Source: Ornithodoros turicata
Lineage: Eukaryota; Arthropoda; Arachnida; Ixodida; Argasidae
Direction: 5' to 3'
NCBI RefSeq assembly: GCF_037126465.1
Contig: NC_088205.1
Coordinates: 32,099,482-32,163,481 of the forward strand
DNA length: 64,000 nucleotides
Shown: in pieces, positions 1 to 13,600 of the stretch
How positions within the stretch are numbered: position 1 is the first letter of the stretch
Layout: every line of letters starts with the position of its first letter
Made by a program: the position numbers and the translations under genes
The notes under the pieces: model-generated
The model's database searches: none
What the model was told of the DNA's origin: nothing
Seen by the model: only the letters and a program-made list of their open reading frames with translations

Positions 1-1222
1 GAGGGGAAGCACGGGTCTGCCATCCCAAAGGGCATGTAGAACGAGAATAAATCTGGTGACGTGGTGAGAACTCAAGAACGGAGCACATTTTGGGTCAAAT
101 TTACGATAAATTTCTTACAAATTAGCATTCTTGAAGGAGCCCCAGATTATTTATGCTTGTAACTGATTGTTTGGGATTAGCTTCACATAAAAATATCAGG
201 CTGATCTATATCCATTGTTTAACCAAGTGTTTGAGAATATCAAGCACTTGCAAAAAATTACTTTTTTTTTTCAGATAGTATATTCACATATAGGTCGTCG
301 AAAAGAAATCTTCCCTTATTTGTATAACTAGTCCTCTCCTGCAACATATTGAAAATCTACAGGTTTATTTTTCTTTAAAAAAAATTAAAAAATTTGTCAC
401 CATTAATGTGCTGCAGGTTGTTCGTCAGTTGAGGCCATCTAGGAAGCAAAAAAAAAAAAAATAATAAGATGCCTTTGTGGTTCTCTCCTGCGAAAATCGA
501 CACTCTGCTTTTCCATTTTGAGAACCTACAGGCGTATTTGTTCTTACGCAAGAAAAACGTTTCGTCAGCTCATTCATATCCCATCTGTATGACGCTATAG
601 CACACTTTGAACAAATTTTGCATTCAACTGTTCTGCCCAGTTCTACAGATTAGTTGCAGTCGCTGCTTCATAACAGCTTTGTCAACATTTGATTGTTTTC
701 ACATACCTGAAGTCATCTGGAAAGTGAACAAATCTCATCATTTCAAGGGCATACCCTCTCCTATAGCATGTTCAGAATCTGCTGGCATGTGTTTTCTGTA
801 GATCTTATAGCATCAGCTGACCATATTGGCTCAGATCATGTCAGAATGTGACGTAACAGCTTTTGGAAACAATTCATTATGATCTCGTGTGCCCCAACCA
901 CAACAGAAAAAAAGCCCACAATCTTTCTTTCAGTGGAAATATGTGTTTTTGCTGCATTAACAGAAGGTGGCTCAAATTAACTGTGTACCTCCTTGTGGCC
1001 TGGGTGGAGCATGCCTCACTGTGCTTTATGTCCAGTAATTTCTTCTCCAACCGTATCTCTTTGGCAGTGAGCCACAACGTATGCAGTCTTCAAGCTTTCT
1101 TTCACCAGGAAGAACAGCTTACAGCTCTGCAGGCATCAGAATATCTGTATGAAATAGGGGGCTGCAGTCTAGCCCTATAGGTGCCAACGTTTTAAATGGT
1201 ACTGCGAACACACTCATAGTAC
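1..1222. other. non-coding flank, nothing recognised
   Basis: AT-rich sequence with short poly-A and poly-T runs. The open frames here are short, lack splice-site context and show no family I recognise. I see no gene and no repeat with defined ends. Confidence 0.5.
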
Positions 1223-1651
1223 CAGTGGCGTAGCCAGACCTCCAAGGTAGGGGGGTTTGATACGAAAACTCGCCCCCCCCCCCCACACCCCCGCCGCTGA
1301 TCCTGGGCGCGACAACATACACATACTCGTGCACACCGCAAAATGCGGTTTAAAAAAAAACATTGATTTGGACGTGCACAATACGATTACATGTATAGGC
1401 TGTCATGTCCAATGAGCTGGTGTCACGAGATTGGAAGGATTTTGAAAAGCTCATACATCGAAAACCATTCAAGAGTGCTGCTTAGACGCCAGGACTGTAA
1501 GAACTTTCGCGATCGTCACACTGTCACTCCCCCCCATATATATATATATTATTTTCTCCTCGGATTTGCACGATTTCCGTGGGTCGGTCCGTGGCAGGTA
1601 GGGGGGGGGGGGGCTCGAGCCCCCCCTAGCCCCCCCGTGGCTACGCCACTG
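1223..1651. mobile_element. hAT-like MITE with CAGTGGCGTAGCCA ends
   Basis: The left end reads CAGTGGCGTAGCCAG and the right end is its near-perfect inverse (GTGGCTACGCCACTG). The element is flanked by a perfect 8-bp direct repeat, CATAGTAC, at 1215-1222 and 1652-1659. Poly-C and poly-G runs lie just inside both ends, as in many animal MITEs of this type. It has no coding capacity. Eight-bp duplication plus CAGTG termini fits hAT; the superfamily is inferred. Confidence 0.85.
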
Positions 1652-1679
1652 CATAGTACCCTTTATCACGGCACAAAGC

Positions 1680-1879
1680 AATAGGCCATTTGAAAAAGTT
1701 CCAGGGGGCAGCGCGCGTTCTGGCAGGGCGTGCCGGGAAATGCTGTGCAAAACGACAGCGATTTGCTATCGTCTCCGATCGTCGTCCTCGTCGCACTGGC
1801 GCATGCGCCGTCGCTGTCGTTTTGCACAGCATTTCCCGGCATGCGCGCTGCTCCCTCGAACTTTTGCAAATGGGCTATT
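1680..1879. mobile_element. fold-back (inverted repeat) element, about 200 bp
   Basis: Two arms of about 80 bp are inverted copies around a short centre near 1780-1800. The outer ends are AATAGGCCATTTG and CAAATGGGCTATT. The inner arms share GGGAAATGCTGTGC and its inverse. The arms differ by several substitutions and a small indel, so this is not a fresh palindrome. No target duplication was recognised. Confidence 0.7.
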
Positions 1880-3514
1880 ATGTCAAAGTCATGCTTGTGG
1901 AGGCAAAGCCATGCTTGCCAAAGCCAAAGAGGCAAAGTGATGCTTATGGAGTTTTTTATTATGCCCTGCTGCTCAGTGTATGGCTTCTGTTTTGAGCTGG
2001 AACAAACAAATAAAAAAAATCTGAGGCTAAAAATTAGCTAGTCTGGCGTAGGAGCTCTCACACTGGCATAGCTGGTCAAAAAGAAAATGTGGGCCACACA
2101 TCACATAAAACACAAATACCAGTATATTTTCAGCAACCACTGGTTAATTTCTAGTAGGTGCGGTGCATATAGCGTGTCCATGGACTGATTTTTTTATTCT
2201 TAGAGAAATCATATTTTTGCAGTTATAATGGATGACAACATGTTCTACATCCGAAGTGGATGTACTAATTAGGTCTCGTTGAATTATTGGAAATAGAAGG
2301 TCGGTGCAAATGCAACGTCGGTTTCCCTATGTGCCGCTATAGTTTTCAGAAGTATGCTCGTGAACATTTAGTGCGAGGACATGGCCCCGAAATAATGGTT
2401 GCGTGAGAGTAAGTCTCGGAGCGTTCTTTTTGCCTTTTCACTTGAACGTGAGGAAGAAACAAGGCTGCAGAACTGCAAGCAGCACATTTAATGTAATGTC
2501 GTGCAGGATGCAAGTTTTACAGCGATTTCATATTTCAGCACAATATTTATAAGCTGTAAAAATAGGTGCAAGGGTACCACACAATGAAGTAGCTGGTACC
2601 GTAAATTTTAGACCTCTTCTTTGCATGGGCGCTTTGCATAAAGAGTGACCTGCTAACAAACGTACTTGGGGATTTCTGAATGTGAAGATCATAGGAGAGA
2701 AAGGAAGGCAAACAAATACAACAGAGTGTGCCATTCATTTCTCGCACTTCTGATTTCAGATACTTAATGCTCTGATAATGTTCAAACCATTTTGACGATA
2801 TCTGAGTATCTGGCCCACTCGTTCGGCAGAGCGTCGCACCGGGCACGAAAGTAGCGACAGACGAATGACAAGACTACATGTGCATAAGCTACCTGCGCGG
2901 AGTCAACGGGACACACATGAATCTGCAGTACGCAACAGTTAACCACAACATGAAGTTTGTGTGTCCCGTGACGGGCACTAACACCCAGCGTGTAACTAAC
3001 GTACCCTAACGTCTAACCTAATCTAACTTAACCCAACTTAACCTAACCTACAGGAGAGCACTACCGTGTATGGAGTTCTAGATTGAGCAGTGTGACATAT
3101 ATAAAAATGGAAGCCATTGACATGCTCATTAAAATGAGTCGTCCAAGTAATCCGATGAACGGTGGAGGTTGTAGCGCGGATAGGGAAGGCAGCCTCCCGT
3201 TCTCGATCACCTTGAGGCGAAAAAGAAATTGACATTAGAGCACCAGAAACTGAAATACTTATCGTTGATGCTTTCAATAAATGCGGTAAGATAAATTTAT
3301 AGAAGTAGGTGAGAGGTAGCGTATTTTTTCATTTTTCTATTTTTGTTCTTGTCGAAAGTACAATTATTTCGTGATTTGTCAAAAGCAGCAATGATTTGCA
3401 AATTATCATTACAACTGCACTTTACAGGCTTTGTCAATTGTTCTAGCAATGACTCAGGCAAAACAGCCAGGTATGCCTCACGAGTCATCAAACATACCAT
3501 CCAAGACCTCTATA
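1880..3514. other. non-coding, no gene seen
   Basis: No open frame here has exon-like borders or a recognisable family. The only structured stretch is the degenerate CCTAA-like tract near 3001-3052, listed separately. Confidence 0.45.
3001..3052. repeat. short degenerate CCTAA (TTAGG) telomere-like tract
   Basis: About 50 bp consist of variants of AACCTAA, AACTTAA and AACCCAA. TTAGG is the common arthropod telomere repeat, so this may be an old interstitial telomeric insert. It is short and impure, and chance A/C-rich sequence is not excluded. Confidence 0.4.
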
Positions 3515-3800
3515 CAGGGTGTTTCACCTAAGGTGATAAAATATTCTAAATGGCTACGTACTCGCCAGAGGACTGTCGGACTTTCGGCAATTACCTTCTG
3601 GAAACTTTTGCGACGATTGAGGAAGGCTTTGGACCTTTTTTAATTGCAGGAAATTTATTTTTTCAATTCAACTTTGAAAACTGCCAAGCGAACCCCACTT
3701 TTTTTTCACAGAAATATGAAGTCCTCCACTGATAACCACACACCCAACCGAAACTATGCACTGTATAGAAACAGAAATGGTCTAAAAAAATAGTAAAAAT
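3515..3800 (+). mobile_element. single end of a TA-target MITE (CAGGGTGTTTCACCTAA)
   Basis: CAGGGTGTTTCACC follows TATA at 3511-3514 and matches the ends of the complete element at 35112-35622. No inverted partner was found nearby, so the copy is truncated or too diverged at its other end. The right boundary given is approximate. Confidence 0.5.
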
Positions 3801-4283
3801 TCGGCTTTAGCCCCGCCTAGTTGATTGTCGCAAAGAAAAGCGTACTGTATTTGCGGGGAGAGGAGGAAGTGTTCCCGCCTCTTATTTTACCTTTCTTTGC
3901 GCCGCGTTGACCTTCATGCTAGTGACAACCGACATATCACAGGCTCGCAGGTGGTCAAGAATTTTACTCGGATATCGTCTAATAATTTGGACATTATCCG
4001 AGGACCGTCTGCATGTCAGAGCATTCGATTGTCCTCATCCTATTGTCTTGGGTCTATTGGTTGTACGTTTTTGCCCCCCCCCCTCCCTTCGGGAATTCTT
4101 TGCCCTACGCTGAAAAAATGTCACAGGGACGCCCATGGTACAGACGGAGAAATCGTGCCAAAAATGCACATAATTTTACAAAGAATACGAAGGGAGACAA
4201 CGATACGACTGCTCCGTAAGGTGAGGCTGGAACCTACAGACGGACAAACAGAACGACCAGCCCCGCGTGATCCAGTATTTTAT

Positions 4284-7200
4284 GAAAAGCGACAATCCTG
4301 CATGGAAACATTTGGCCTATAGTGTCTTCTAAAAAGCACGTGCAAAACGAAATGCGCATACTACAGGGCTAGAGGGAAAACAGAAGAGGCGGAAATTGTC
4401 GAAAACTGTGTTGATTGTGACGGCGCTGCAGTCATGAAGGAAACGAAGAAAACGAAATATGACAGCGGCAGCGACGTTATTTGTTACGTTTTCTGAAAAG
4501 CGACAATCCTGCATGGAAACATTAGGCCTGCAGTGTCTTCTAAAAAGCACGTGCAAAACGAAACGCGCATACTACAGGGCTAGAGGGAAAACAGAAGAGG
4601 CGGAAGTTGTCGAAAACTGTGTTGATTGTGACGGGGCTGTAGTCATGAAGGAAACGAAGAAAACGAAATATGACAGCGGCAGCGACGTTATTTGTTACGT
4701 TTTCTGAAAAGCGACAATCCTGCATGGAAACATTAGGCCTATAGTGTCTTCTAAAAAGCACGTGCAAAACGAAACGCGCATACTACAGGGCTAGAGGGAA
4801 AACAGAAGAGGCGGAAGTTGTCGAAAACTGTGTTGATTGTGACGGCGCTGCAGTCATGAAGGAAACGAAGAAAACGAAATATGACAGCGGCAGCGACGTT
4901 ATTTGTTACGTTTTCTGAAAAGCGACAATCCTGCATGGAAACATTAGGCCTATAGTGTCTTCTAAAAAGCACGTGCAAAACGAAACGCGCATACTACAGG
5001 GCTAGAGGGAAAACAGAAGAGGCGGAAGTTGTCGAAAACTGTGTTGATTGTGACGGCTGTGCAGTCATGTAGGAAACGAAGAAAGCGAAATATGACAGCG
5101 GTAGCGACGTTATTTGTTACGTTTTCTGAAAAGCGACAATCCTGCATGGAAACATTTGGCATACAGTGTCTTCTAAAAAGCACGTGCAAAACGAAACACG
5201 CATACTACAGGGCTAGAGGGAAAACAGAAGAGGCGGAAGTTGTCGAAAACTGTGTTGATTGTGACGGCGCTGCAGTCATGAAGGAAACGAAGAAAACGAA
5301 ATATGACAGCGGCAGCGACGTTATTTGTTACGTTTTCTGAAAAGCGACAATCCTGCATGGAAACATTAGGCCTGCAGTGTCTTCTAAAAAGCACGTGCAA
5401 AACGAAACGCGCATACTACAGGGCTAGAGGGAAAACAGAAGAGGCGGAAGTTGTCGAAAACTGTGTTGATTGTGACGGGGCTGTAGTCATGAAGGAAACG
5501 AAGAAAACGAAATATGACAGCGGCAGCGACGTTATTTGTTACGTTTTCTGAAAAGCGACAATCCTGCATGGAAACATGCCTGCAGTGTCTTCTAAAAAGC
5601 ACGTGCAAAACGAAACGCGCATACTACAGGGCTAGAGGGAAAACAGAAGAGGCGGAAGTTGTCGAAAACTGTGTTGATTGTGACGGGGCTGTAGTCATGA
5701 AGGAAACGAAGAAAACGAAATATGACAGCGGCAGCGACGTTATTTGTTACGTTTTCTGAAAAGCGACAATCCTGCATGGAAACATGCCTGCAGTGTCTTC
5801 TAAAAAGCACGTGCAAAACGAAACGCGCATACTACAGGGCTAGAGGGAAAACAGAAGAGGCGGAAGTTGTCGAAAACTGTGTTGATTGTGACGGGGCTGT
5901 CGTCATGAAGGAAACGAAGAAAACGAAATATGACAGCGGCAGCGACGTTATTTGTTACGTTTTCTGAAAAGCGACAATCCTGCATGGAAACATGCCTGCA
6001 GTGTCTTCTAAAAAGCACGTGCAAAACGAAACGCGCATACTACAGGGCTAGAGGGAAAACAGAAGAGGCGGAAGTTGTCGAAAACTGTGTTGATTGTGAC
6101 GGGGCTGTAGTCATGAAGGAAACGAAGAAAACGAAATATGACAGCGGCAGCGACGTTATTTGTTACGTTTTCTGAAAAGCGACAATCCTGCATGGAAACA
6201 TGCCTGCAGTGTCTTCTAAAAAGCACGTGCAAAACGAAACGCGCATACTACAGGGCTAGAGGGAAAACAGAAGAGGCGGAAGTTGTCGAAAACTGTGTTG
6301 ATTGTGACGGGGCTGTAGTCATGAAGGAAACGAAGAAAACGAAATATGACAGCGGCAGCGACGTTATTTGTTACGTTTTCTGAAAAGCGACAATCCTGCA
6401 TGGAAACATGCCTGCAGTGTCTTCTAAAAAGCACGTGCAAAACGAAACGCGCATACTACAGGGCTAGAGGGAAAACAGAAGAGGCGGAAGTTGTCGAAAA
6501 CTGTGTTGATTGTGACGGGGCTGTAGTCATGAAGGAAACGAAGAAAACGAAATATGACAGCGGCAGCGACGTTATTTGTTACGTTTTCTGAAAAGCGACA
6601 ATCCTGCATGGAAACATGCCTGCAGTGTCTTCTAAAAAGCACGTGCAAAACGAAACGCGCATACTACAGGGCTAGAGGGAAAACAGAAGAGGCGGAAGTT
6701 GTCGAAAACTGTGTTGATTGTGACGGGGCTGTAGTCATGAAGGAAACGAAGAAAACGAAATATGACAGCGGCAGCGACGTTATTTGTTACGTTTTCTGAA
6801 AAGCGACAATCCTGCATGGAAACATGCCTGCAGTGTCTTCTAAAAAGCACGTGCAAAACGAAACGCGCATACTACAGGGCTAGAGGGAAAACAGAAGAGG
6901 CGGAAGTTGTCGAAAACTGTGTTGATTGTGACGGGGCTGTAGTCATGAAGGAAACGAAGAAAACGAAATATGACAGCGGCAGCGACGTTATTTGTTACGT
7001 TTTCTGAAAAGCGACAATCCTGCATGGAAACATGCCTGCAGTGTCTTCTAAAAAGCACGTGCAAAACGAAACGCGCATACTACAGGGCTAGAGGGAAAAC
7101 AGAAGAGGCGGAAGTTGTCGAAAACTGTGTTGATTGTGACGGGGCTGTAGTCATGAAGGAAACGAAGAAAACGAAATATGACAGCGGCAGCGACGTTATT

Positions 7201-10200
7201 TGTTACGTTTTCTGAAAAGCGACAATCCTGCATGGAAACATGCCTGCAGTGTCTTCTAAAAAGCACGTGCAAAACGAAACGCGCATACTACAGGGCTAGA
7301 GGGAAAACAGAAGAGGCGGAAGTTGTCGAAAACTGTGTTGATTGTGACGGGGCTGTAGTCATGAAGGAAACGAAGAAAACGAAATATGACAGCGGCAGCG
7401 ACGTTATTTGTTACGTTTTCTGAAAAGCGACAATCCTGCATGGAAACATGCCTGCAGTGTCTTCTAAAAAGCACGTGCAAAACGAAACGCGCATACTACA
7501 GGGCTAGAGGGAAAACAGAAGAGGCGGAAGTTGTCGAAAACTGTGTTGATTGTGACGGGGCTGTAGTCATGAAGGAAACGAAGAAAACGAAATATGACAG
7601 CGGCAGCGACGTTATTTGTTACGTTTTCTGAAAAGCGACAATCCTGCATGGAAACATGCCTGCAGTGTCTTCTAAAAAGCACGTGCAAAACGAAACGCGC
7701 ATACTACAGGGCTAGAGGGAAAACAGAAGAGGCGGAAGTTGTCGAAAACTGTGTTGATTGTGACGGGGCTGTAGTCATGAAGGAAACGAAGAAAACGAAA
7801 TATGACAGCGGCAGCGACGTTATTTGTTACGTTTTCTGAAAAGCGACAATCCTGCATGGAAACATGCCTGCAGTGTCTTCTAAAAAGCACGTGCAAAACG
7901 AAACGCGCATACTACAGGGCTAGAGGGAAAACAGAAGAGGCGGAAGTTGTCGAAAACTGTGTTGATTGTGACGGGGCTGTAGTCATGAAGGAAACGAAGA
8001 AAACGAAATATGACAGCGGCAGCGACGTTATTTGTTACGTTTTCTGAAAAGCGACAATCCTGCATGGAAACATGCCTGCAGTGTCTTCTAAAAAGCACGT
8101 GCAAAACGAAACGCGCATACTACAGGGCTAGAGGGAAAACAGAAGAGGCGGAAGTTGTCGAAAACTGTGTTGATTGTGACGGGGCTGTAGTCATGAAGGA
8201 AACGAAGAAAACGAAATATGACAGCGGCAGCGACGTTATTTGTTACGTTTTCTGAAAAGCGACAATCCTGCATGGAAACATGCCTGCAGTGTCTTCTAAA
8301 AAGCACGTGCAAAACGAAACGCGCATACTACAGGGCTAGAGGGAAAACAGAAGAGGCGGAAGTTGTCGAAAACTGTGTTGATTGTGACGGGGCTGTAGTC
8401 ATGAAGGAAACGAAGAAAACGAAATATGACAGCGGCAGCGACGTTATTTGTTACGTTTTCTGAAAAGCGACAATCCTGCATGGAAACATGCCTGCAGTGT
8501 CTTCTAAAAAGCACGTGCAAAACGAAACGCGCATACTACAGGGCTAGAGGGAAAACAGAAGAGGCGGAAGTTGTCGAAAACTGTGTTGATTGTGACGGGG
8601 CTGTAGTCATGAAGGAAACGAAGAAAACGAAATATGACAGCGGCAGCGACGTTATTTGTTACGTTTTCTGAAAAGCGACAATCCTGCATGGAAACATGCC
8701 TGCAGTGTCTTCTAAAAAGCACGTGCAAAACGAAACGCGCATACTACAGGGCTAGAGGGAAAACAGAAGAGGCGGAAGTTGTCGAAAACTGTGTTGATTG
8801 TGACGGGGCTGTAGTCATGAAGGAAACGAAGAAAACGAAATATGACAGCGGCAGCGACGTTATTTGTTACGTTTTCTGAAAAGCGACAATCCTGCATGGA
8901 AACATTAGGCCTGCAGTGTCTTCTAAAAAGCACGTGCAAAACGAAACGCGCATACTACAGGGCTAGAGGGAAAACAGAAGAGGCGGAAGTTGTCGAAAAC
9001 TGTGTTGATTGTGACGGGGCTGTAGTCATGAAGGAAACGAAGAAAACGAAATATGACAGCGGCAGCGACGTTATTTGTTACGTTTTCTGAAAAGCGACAA
9101 TCCTGCATGGAAACATTAGGCCTGCAGTGTCTTCTAAAAAGCACGTGCAAAACGAAACGCGCATACTACAGGGCTAGAGGGAAAACAGAAGAGGCGGAAG
9201 TTGTCGAAAACTGTGTTGATTGTGACGGGGCTGTAGTCATGAAGGAAACGAAGAAAACGAAATATGACAGCGGCAGCGACGTTATTTGTTACGTTTTCTG
9301 AAAAGCGACAATCCTGCATGGAAACATTAGGCCTGCAGTGTCTTCTAAAAAGCACGTGCAAAACGAAACGCGCATACTACAGGGCTAGAGGGAAAACAGA
9401 AGAGGCGGAAGTTGTCGAAAACTGTGTTGATTGTGACGGGGCTGTAGTCATGAAGGAAACGAAGAAAACGAAATATGACAGCGGCAGCGACGTTATTTGT
9501 TACGTTTTCTGAAAAGCGACAATCCTGCATGGAAACATTAGGCCTGCAGTGTCTTCTAAAAAGCACGTGCAAAACGAAACGCGCATACTACAGGGCTAGA
9601 GGGAAAACAGAAGAGGCGGAAGTTGTCGAAAACTGTGTTGATTGTGACGGGGCTGTAGTCATGAAGGAAACGAAGAAAACGAAATATGACAGCGGCAGCG
9701 ACGTTATTTGTTACGTTTTCTGAAAAGCGACAATCCTGCATGGAAACATTAGGCCTGCAGTGTCTTCTAAAAAGCACGTGCAAAACGAAACGCGCATACT
9801 ACAGGGCTAGAGGGAAAACAGAAGAGGCGGAAGTTGTCGAAAACTGTGTTGATTGTGACGGGGCTGTAGTCATGAAGGAAACGAAGAAAACGAAATATGA
9901 CAGCGGCAGCGACGTTATTTGTTACGTTTTCTGAAAAGCGACAATCCTGCATGGAAACATTAGGCCTGCAGTGTCTTCTAAAAAGCACGTGCAAAACGAA
10001 ACGCGCATACTACAGGGCTAGAGGGAAAACAGAAGAGGCGGAAGTTGTCGAAAACTGTGTTGATTGTGACGGGGCTGTAGTCATGAAGGAAACGAAGAAA
10101 ACGAAATATGACAGCGGCAGCGACGTTATTTGTTACGTTTTCTGAAAAGCGACAATCCTGCATGGAAACATTAGGCCTGCAGTGTCTTCTAAAAAGCACG

Positions 10201-10699
10201 TGCAAAACGAAACGCGCATACTACAGGGCTAGAGGGAAAACAGAAGAGGCGGAAGTTGTCGAAAACTGTGTTGATTGTGACGGGGCTGTAGTCATGAAGG
10301 AAACGAAGAAAACGAAATATGACAGCGGCAGCGACGTTATTTGTTACGTTTTCTGAAAAGCGACAATCCTGCATGGAAACATGCCTGCAGTGTCTTCTAA
10401 AAAGCACGTGCAAAACGAAACGCGCATACTACAGGGCTAGAGGGAAAACAGAAGAGGCGGAAGTTGTCGAAAACTGTGTTGATTGTGACGGCGCTGCAGT
10501 CATGAAGGAAACGAAGAAAGCGAAATATTCAGCGGTTGCGACGTTATTTGTTACGTTTTCTGAAAAGCGACAATCCTGCATGGAAACATTTGGCCTACAG
10601 TGTCTTCTAAAAAGCATGTACAAAACAAAACGTGCATACAACAGGGCTAGAGGGAAAACAGAAGAGGCGGAAGTTGTCGAAAACTGTGTTGATTGTGAC
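4284..10699. repeat. 208/211-bp satellite array, block 1 (about 31 units)
   Basis: Head-to-tail units begin at GAAAAGCGACAATCC. The first six units (4284-5549) are 211 bp and vary slightly. The next sixteen (5550-8877) are exactly 208 bp and nearly identical; the 3-bp loss is at CAT(TAGG)CCTGCAG. Seven 211-bp units follow (8878-10354), then a 207-bp unit and a partial unit that ends at the insertion of the 10700 element. Open frames of 74-82 codons recur on both strands only because the unit lacks stops; 208 and 211 are not multiples of three, so frames shift from unit to unit. I do not regard them as genes. Confidence 0.95.
5550..8877. repeat. homogeneous sub-block of sixteen 208-bp units
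   Basis: Sixteen consecutive units share the same 3-bp deletion relative to their neighbours and are almost base-identical. I noted one substitution, CTGTCGTCATG in place of CTGTAGTCATG, near 5897. Such homogeneity within an otherwise diverged array indicates recent local amplification by unequal exchange or rolling-circle reinsertion. Copy number in an assembly of such units may be wrong. Confidence 0.9.
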
Positions 10700-13600
10700 C
10701 ACTGATCTCGATTGTAAAAGGCTGGATGGCGGATAGGGAGCGCGAGCGTGAAGAAACCGGCCGCCATCTTACTGTACCCACAACAGTCATGACAACAGTC
10801 GCCGCAGCGATCATGGCAACTTCTTGCAATTACGGTCGTACCAACCGTACTGGCAGGGTTACAGGGCCTAAATTTATACAGGTGAGTCACTCTTCATCAA
10901 CGAATAAATAGGCGTCCATTCTGTATATTTACTTGACCATTATGAAGTGTTTTTTTGCCCAAAACGAACACTGGATGCAGGTTGCTTGATCGCTCTTCCG
11001 ACGTTCAATCGAGCACACTTGCATTTTACCCGGCGGCAAATACAGTTTGAGTGCATAATATGCTTGAAAGAACATGTTACACTACACAGGTAGTGTTGTC
11101 ATCAATATATGTGCGAGCACTCGAGCGCTTTTTTGCATGCATTGCTAGCATGGTACACGGTGTTCTTTGCGGAGGCAAGTGCCACATTCATTTCTTTGAA
11201 TTACCTTCGCGCACAAGTTCGGTATTACGTCATAATGAGACCACGATTGTCACAATTTTTCATCTATTGGTATTGTTTTGTGCCTTGGTTTGATTTGTGA
11301 CAAAGAATCCTACGTAACGGTGGTGTGGCGCGACTTGAATAACGCCGTTGTGTCTGAGCTGTATCGTCAGCTTGTTACGATAGTAATAATTTGTAGCGTG
11401 TCGTGCTATTTGTAGCAGTTTTTAAGGCAAAAGTGGTCTCTCAATACAGGTTTCGTCATGGGGGCTACCTAGTGAATAATCTGTGCAGTGGGATACGGCT
11501 GGGTGTACAGGTAAGTATCACGTTCCTCATCCACTGGTTTCTACTTTACAGGAAGGAACAACTTCAGTGCACGCACTGTGGGTAGCCTCTCTCAGTTTTG
11601 CATATTTTCTTACATGTTCACATCAGAAACACACCTTACACTTTAGGCTCCTTCACATAGGAATATAATAATTAAAGATTATAATTCTTTTTAGAAGAGT
11701 TCCCCATGTTCTTTGTAGATAGTTTTTAATCTTTTTAATTTTTAGAAGATACTGGGATTGTAAACCATGTTTTAAACTGATGTTTTAACATTTGTCCAAT
11801 GCATTTATTAAACAACATATTCATTTTTAACTGGTTGCACCCAAACCAATGTTCTGATGTATTATTTCCTTTGTTGTCGATGCACCATAAAAATTGGAAT
11901 AATCATCATCAATGCAGGTTACTTCACAGCTGCCTCGACATACTCAAGAAATGGGTGCAGAACCTGCGTAATGCCCACAAACTCCACAGCACCTCCAGAA
12001 AGTAAAGGCATATGTGTCACATGGGATTTTTAAAGGCATTCACAGTATATAATACCTTGTATGAACTGTTGTAGATCTAAGCAGCCTCTACAGTACACTC
12101 TGAGAAATTAAAACTTGTCAGGGAACAGTGATAATTATTCCAGTTAATAGGCATGCACATGTACACTATAACAAGAAAATTATTTATTGAGAATGCCCTA
12201 CTGTTGATCACACTCATGCAGCTGTAGGTTTACCTTCGGCCTCTTGGAACTCTTTGTAGTTGCCTTAGCTGCAGGGGGAGTGTCATCCAGCATGTCAACT
12301 ACTTGCAGAAATATTGACGTATTTAAGATTATGACACAGTTTGGAGGGTTTCAATTCAGGAAATTTGCAGTGGCAGGGCCTGCCAGAGTGAAACCTACTG
12401 AATATTTTATGGTGTCGAAGCGGCAGTTCCTCCAGGATAGGAATATCTTAGATGGGAGCAAAAAGCTTGAAATTAACAAAGTGTTGTTTGCATTAAGCAA
12501 TTTGTAATACACTGAACACATAGGCAGCAAAACAAAAATTTAAAATTCAGCATGTATGAAAATTGGGTGCAACAAATTTGCATAATGTACGTGTACATTG
12601 TCATTCCTGAGATATATATTGCCATTGTAGCAAGGTCACAAAACAATAAATGTAGCCTTTTGCGACCTCCCTGCACGTTCATTGTATCCTGAAACGCATA
12701 AGTGCAAGAAATAAATCTTCAACTTGAATAAACTTGATGTTGTATAAACTGGACATAAAATGTTGAATAATATAATGAATGATATAAAATATTGAATAAA
12801 CTTGAACTCGTATATTATCTTTACTCATCATCAGTGATCTTCATTACAAAAGCATATTGTGTTAGACTTTTTTGTTTGCGTTTCACAGACTGAGTACACG
12901 AGGGCCAAAATGACAAAATCACAACTGTTTCAAGCTCCAAATAGTCCTGTTGCAATTTGAAGACCATACGTGGAGCTGCATTTTTTGGAACATGCTCCAC
13001 ATAACAAGCATGACAAAGTCGGCACTGGATAGCAGGACCCCGTCCCCAAGCAGCTTTTCTCACGCTGCAGTTGTATTCAACAAAAGCACGTGAGTGCTGG
13101 AGAAGGACATTCAGTTTGGCACAATCGCGCCTGCAAATAATCAGAACAAATAAAGGAAGAAGCAAACAAACATAAAGGGCTGTACTTCAAAAAGAGATAA
13201 GGCCTGTGTCTCAAGGAGGTGTTACCCCTTTCTAAGTAACTTAATTGATTCAGCTTACATCACTACCTGATTAACTGTCATAACCAGTGTGATCTAATTG
13301 CGTGAAGTAATTATTTGGGCTGCTTCAGTGTGTCCATATTTGCGAGGCAAAGCACCGCTGTCGTTTACTAAAAGACTCTTTCTAAGGCGATGCTTGATAT
13401 AAATCATACTAAACGCATACACGGCTAAAACATTGCGGCTGTGATTCTACAGAACGATCTCTTTCTGCCATGCGAGTATATCTTTTCCCGGACCATTCTT
13501 TATGGAACAATTTTTGTCCAGAACGCAGTACGGGATATTATATACATGGTTGTTGTTAACCTCAAGTCGTTTCTTATTGAAATATTGGCTGGGAAACGTG

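Noticed and set aside
4284..10699. Centromeric satellite with CENP-B box
   Set aside because: I looked for TTCGNNNNANNCGGG in the unit and did not find a match. A centromeric role is not supported, and the array is next to a conserved gene.
4459..10705. Dozens of 74-128-codon open frames on both strands in the satellite
   Set aside because: They repeat with the unit, occur on both strands, and frames shift between units because 208 and 211 are not multiples of three. They follow from the stop-poor unit and are not genes.
10726..12004. Three plus-strand exon-like frames joined as one gene inside the 3.2-kb transposon
   Set aside because: Donors and acceptors exist near 10881, 11453-11511 and 11919, but the phases give an early stop in each join I tried.
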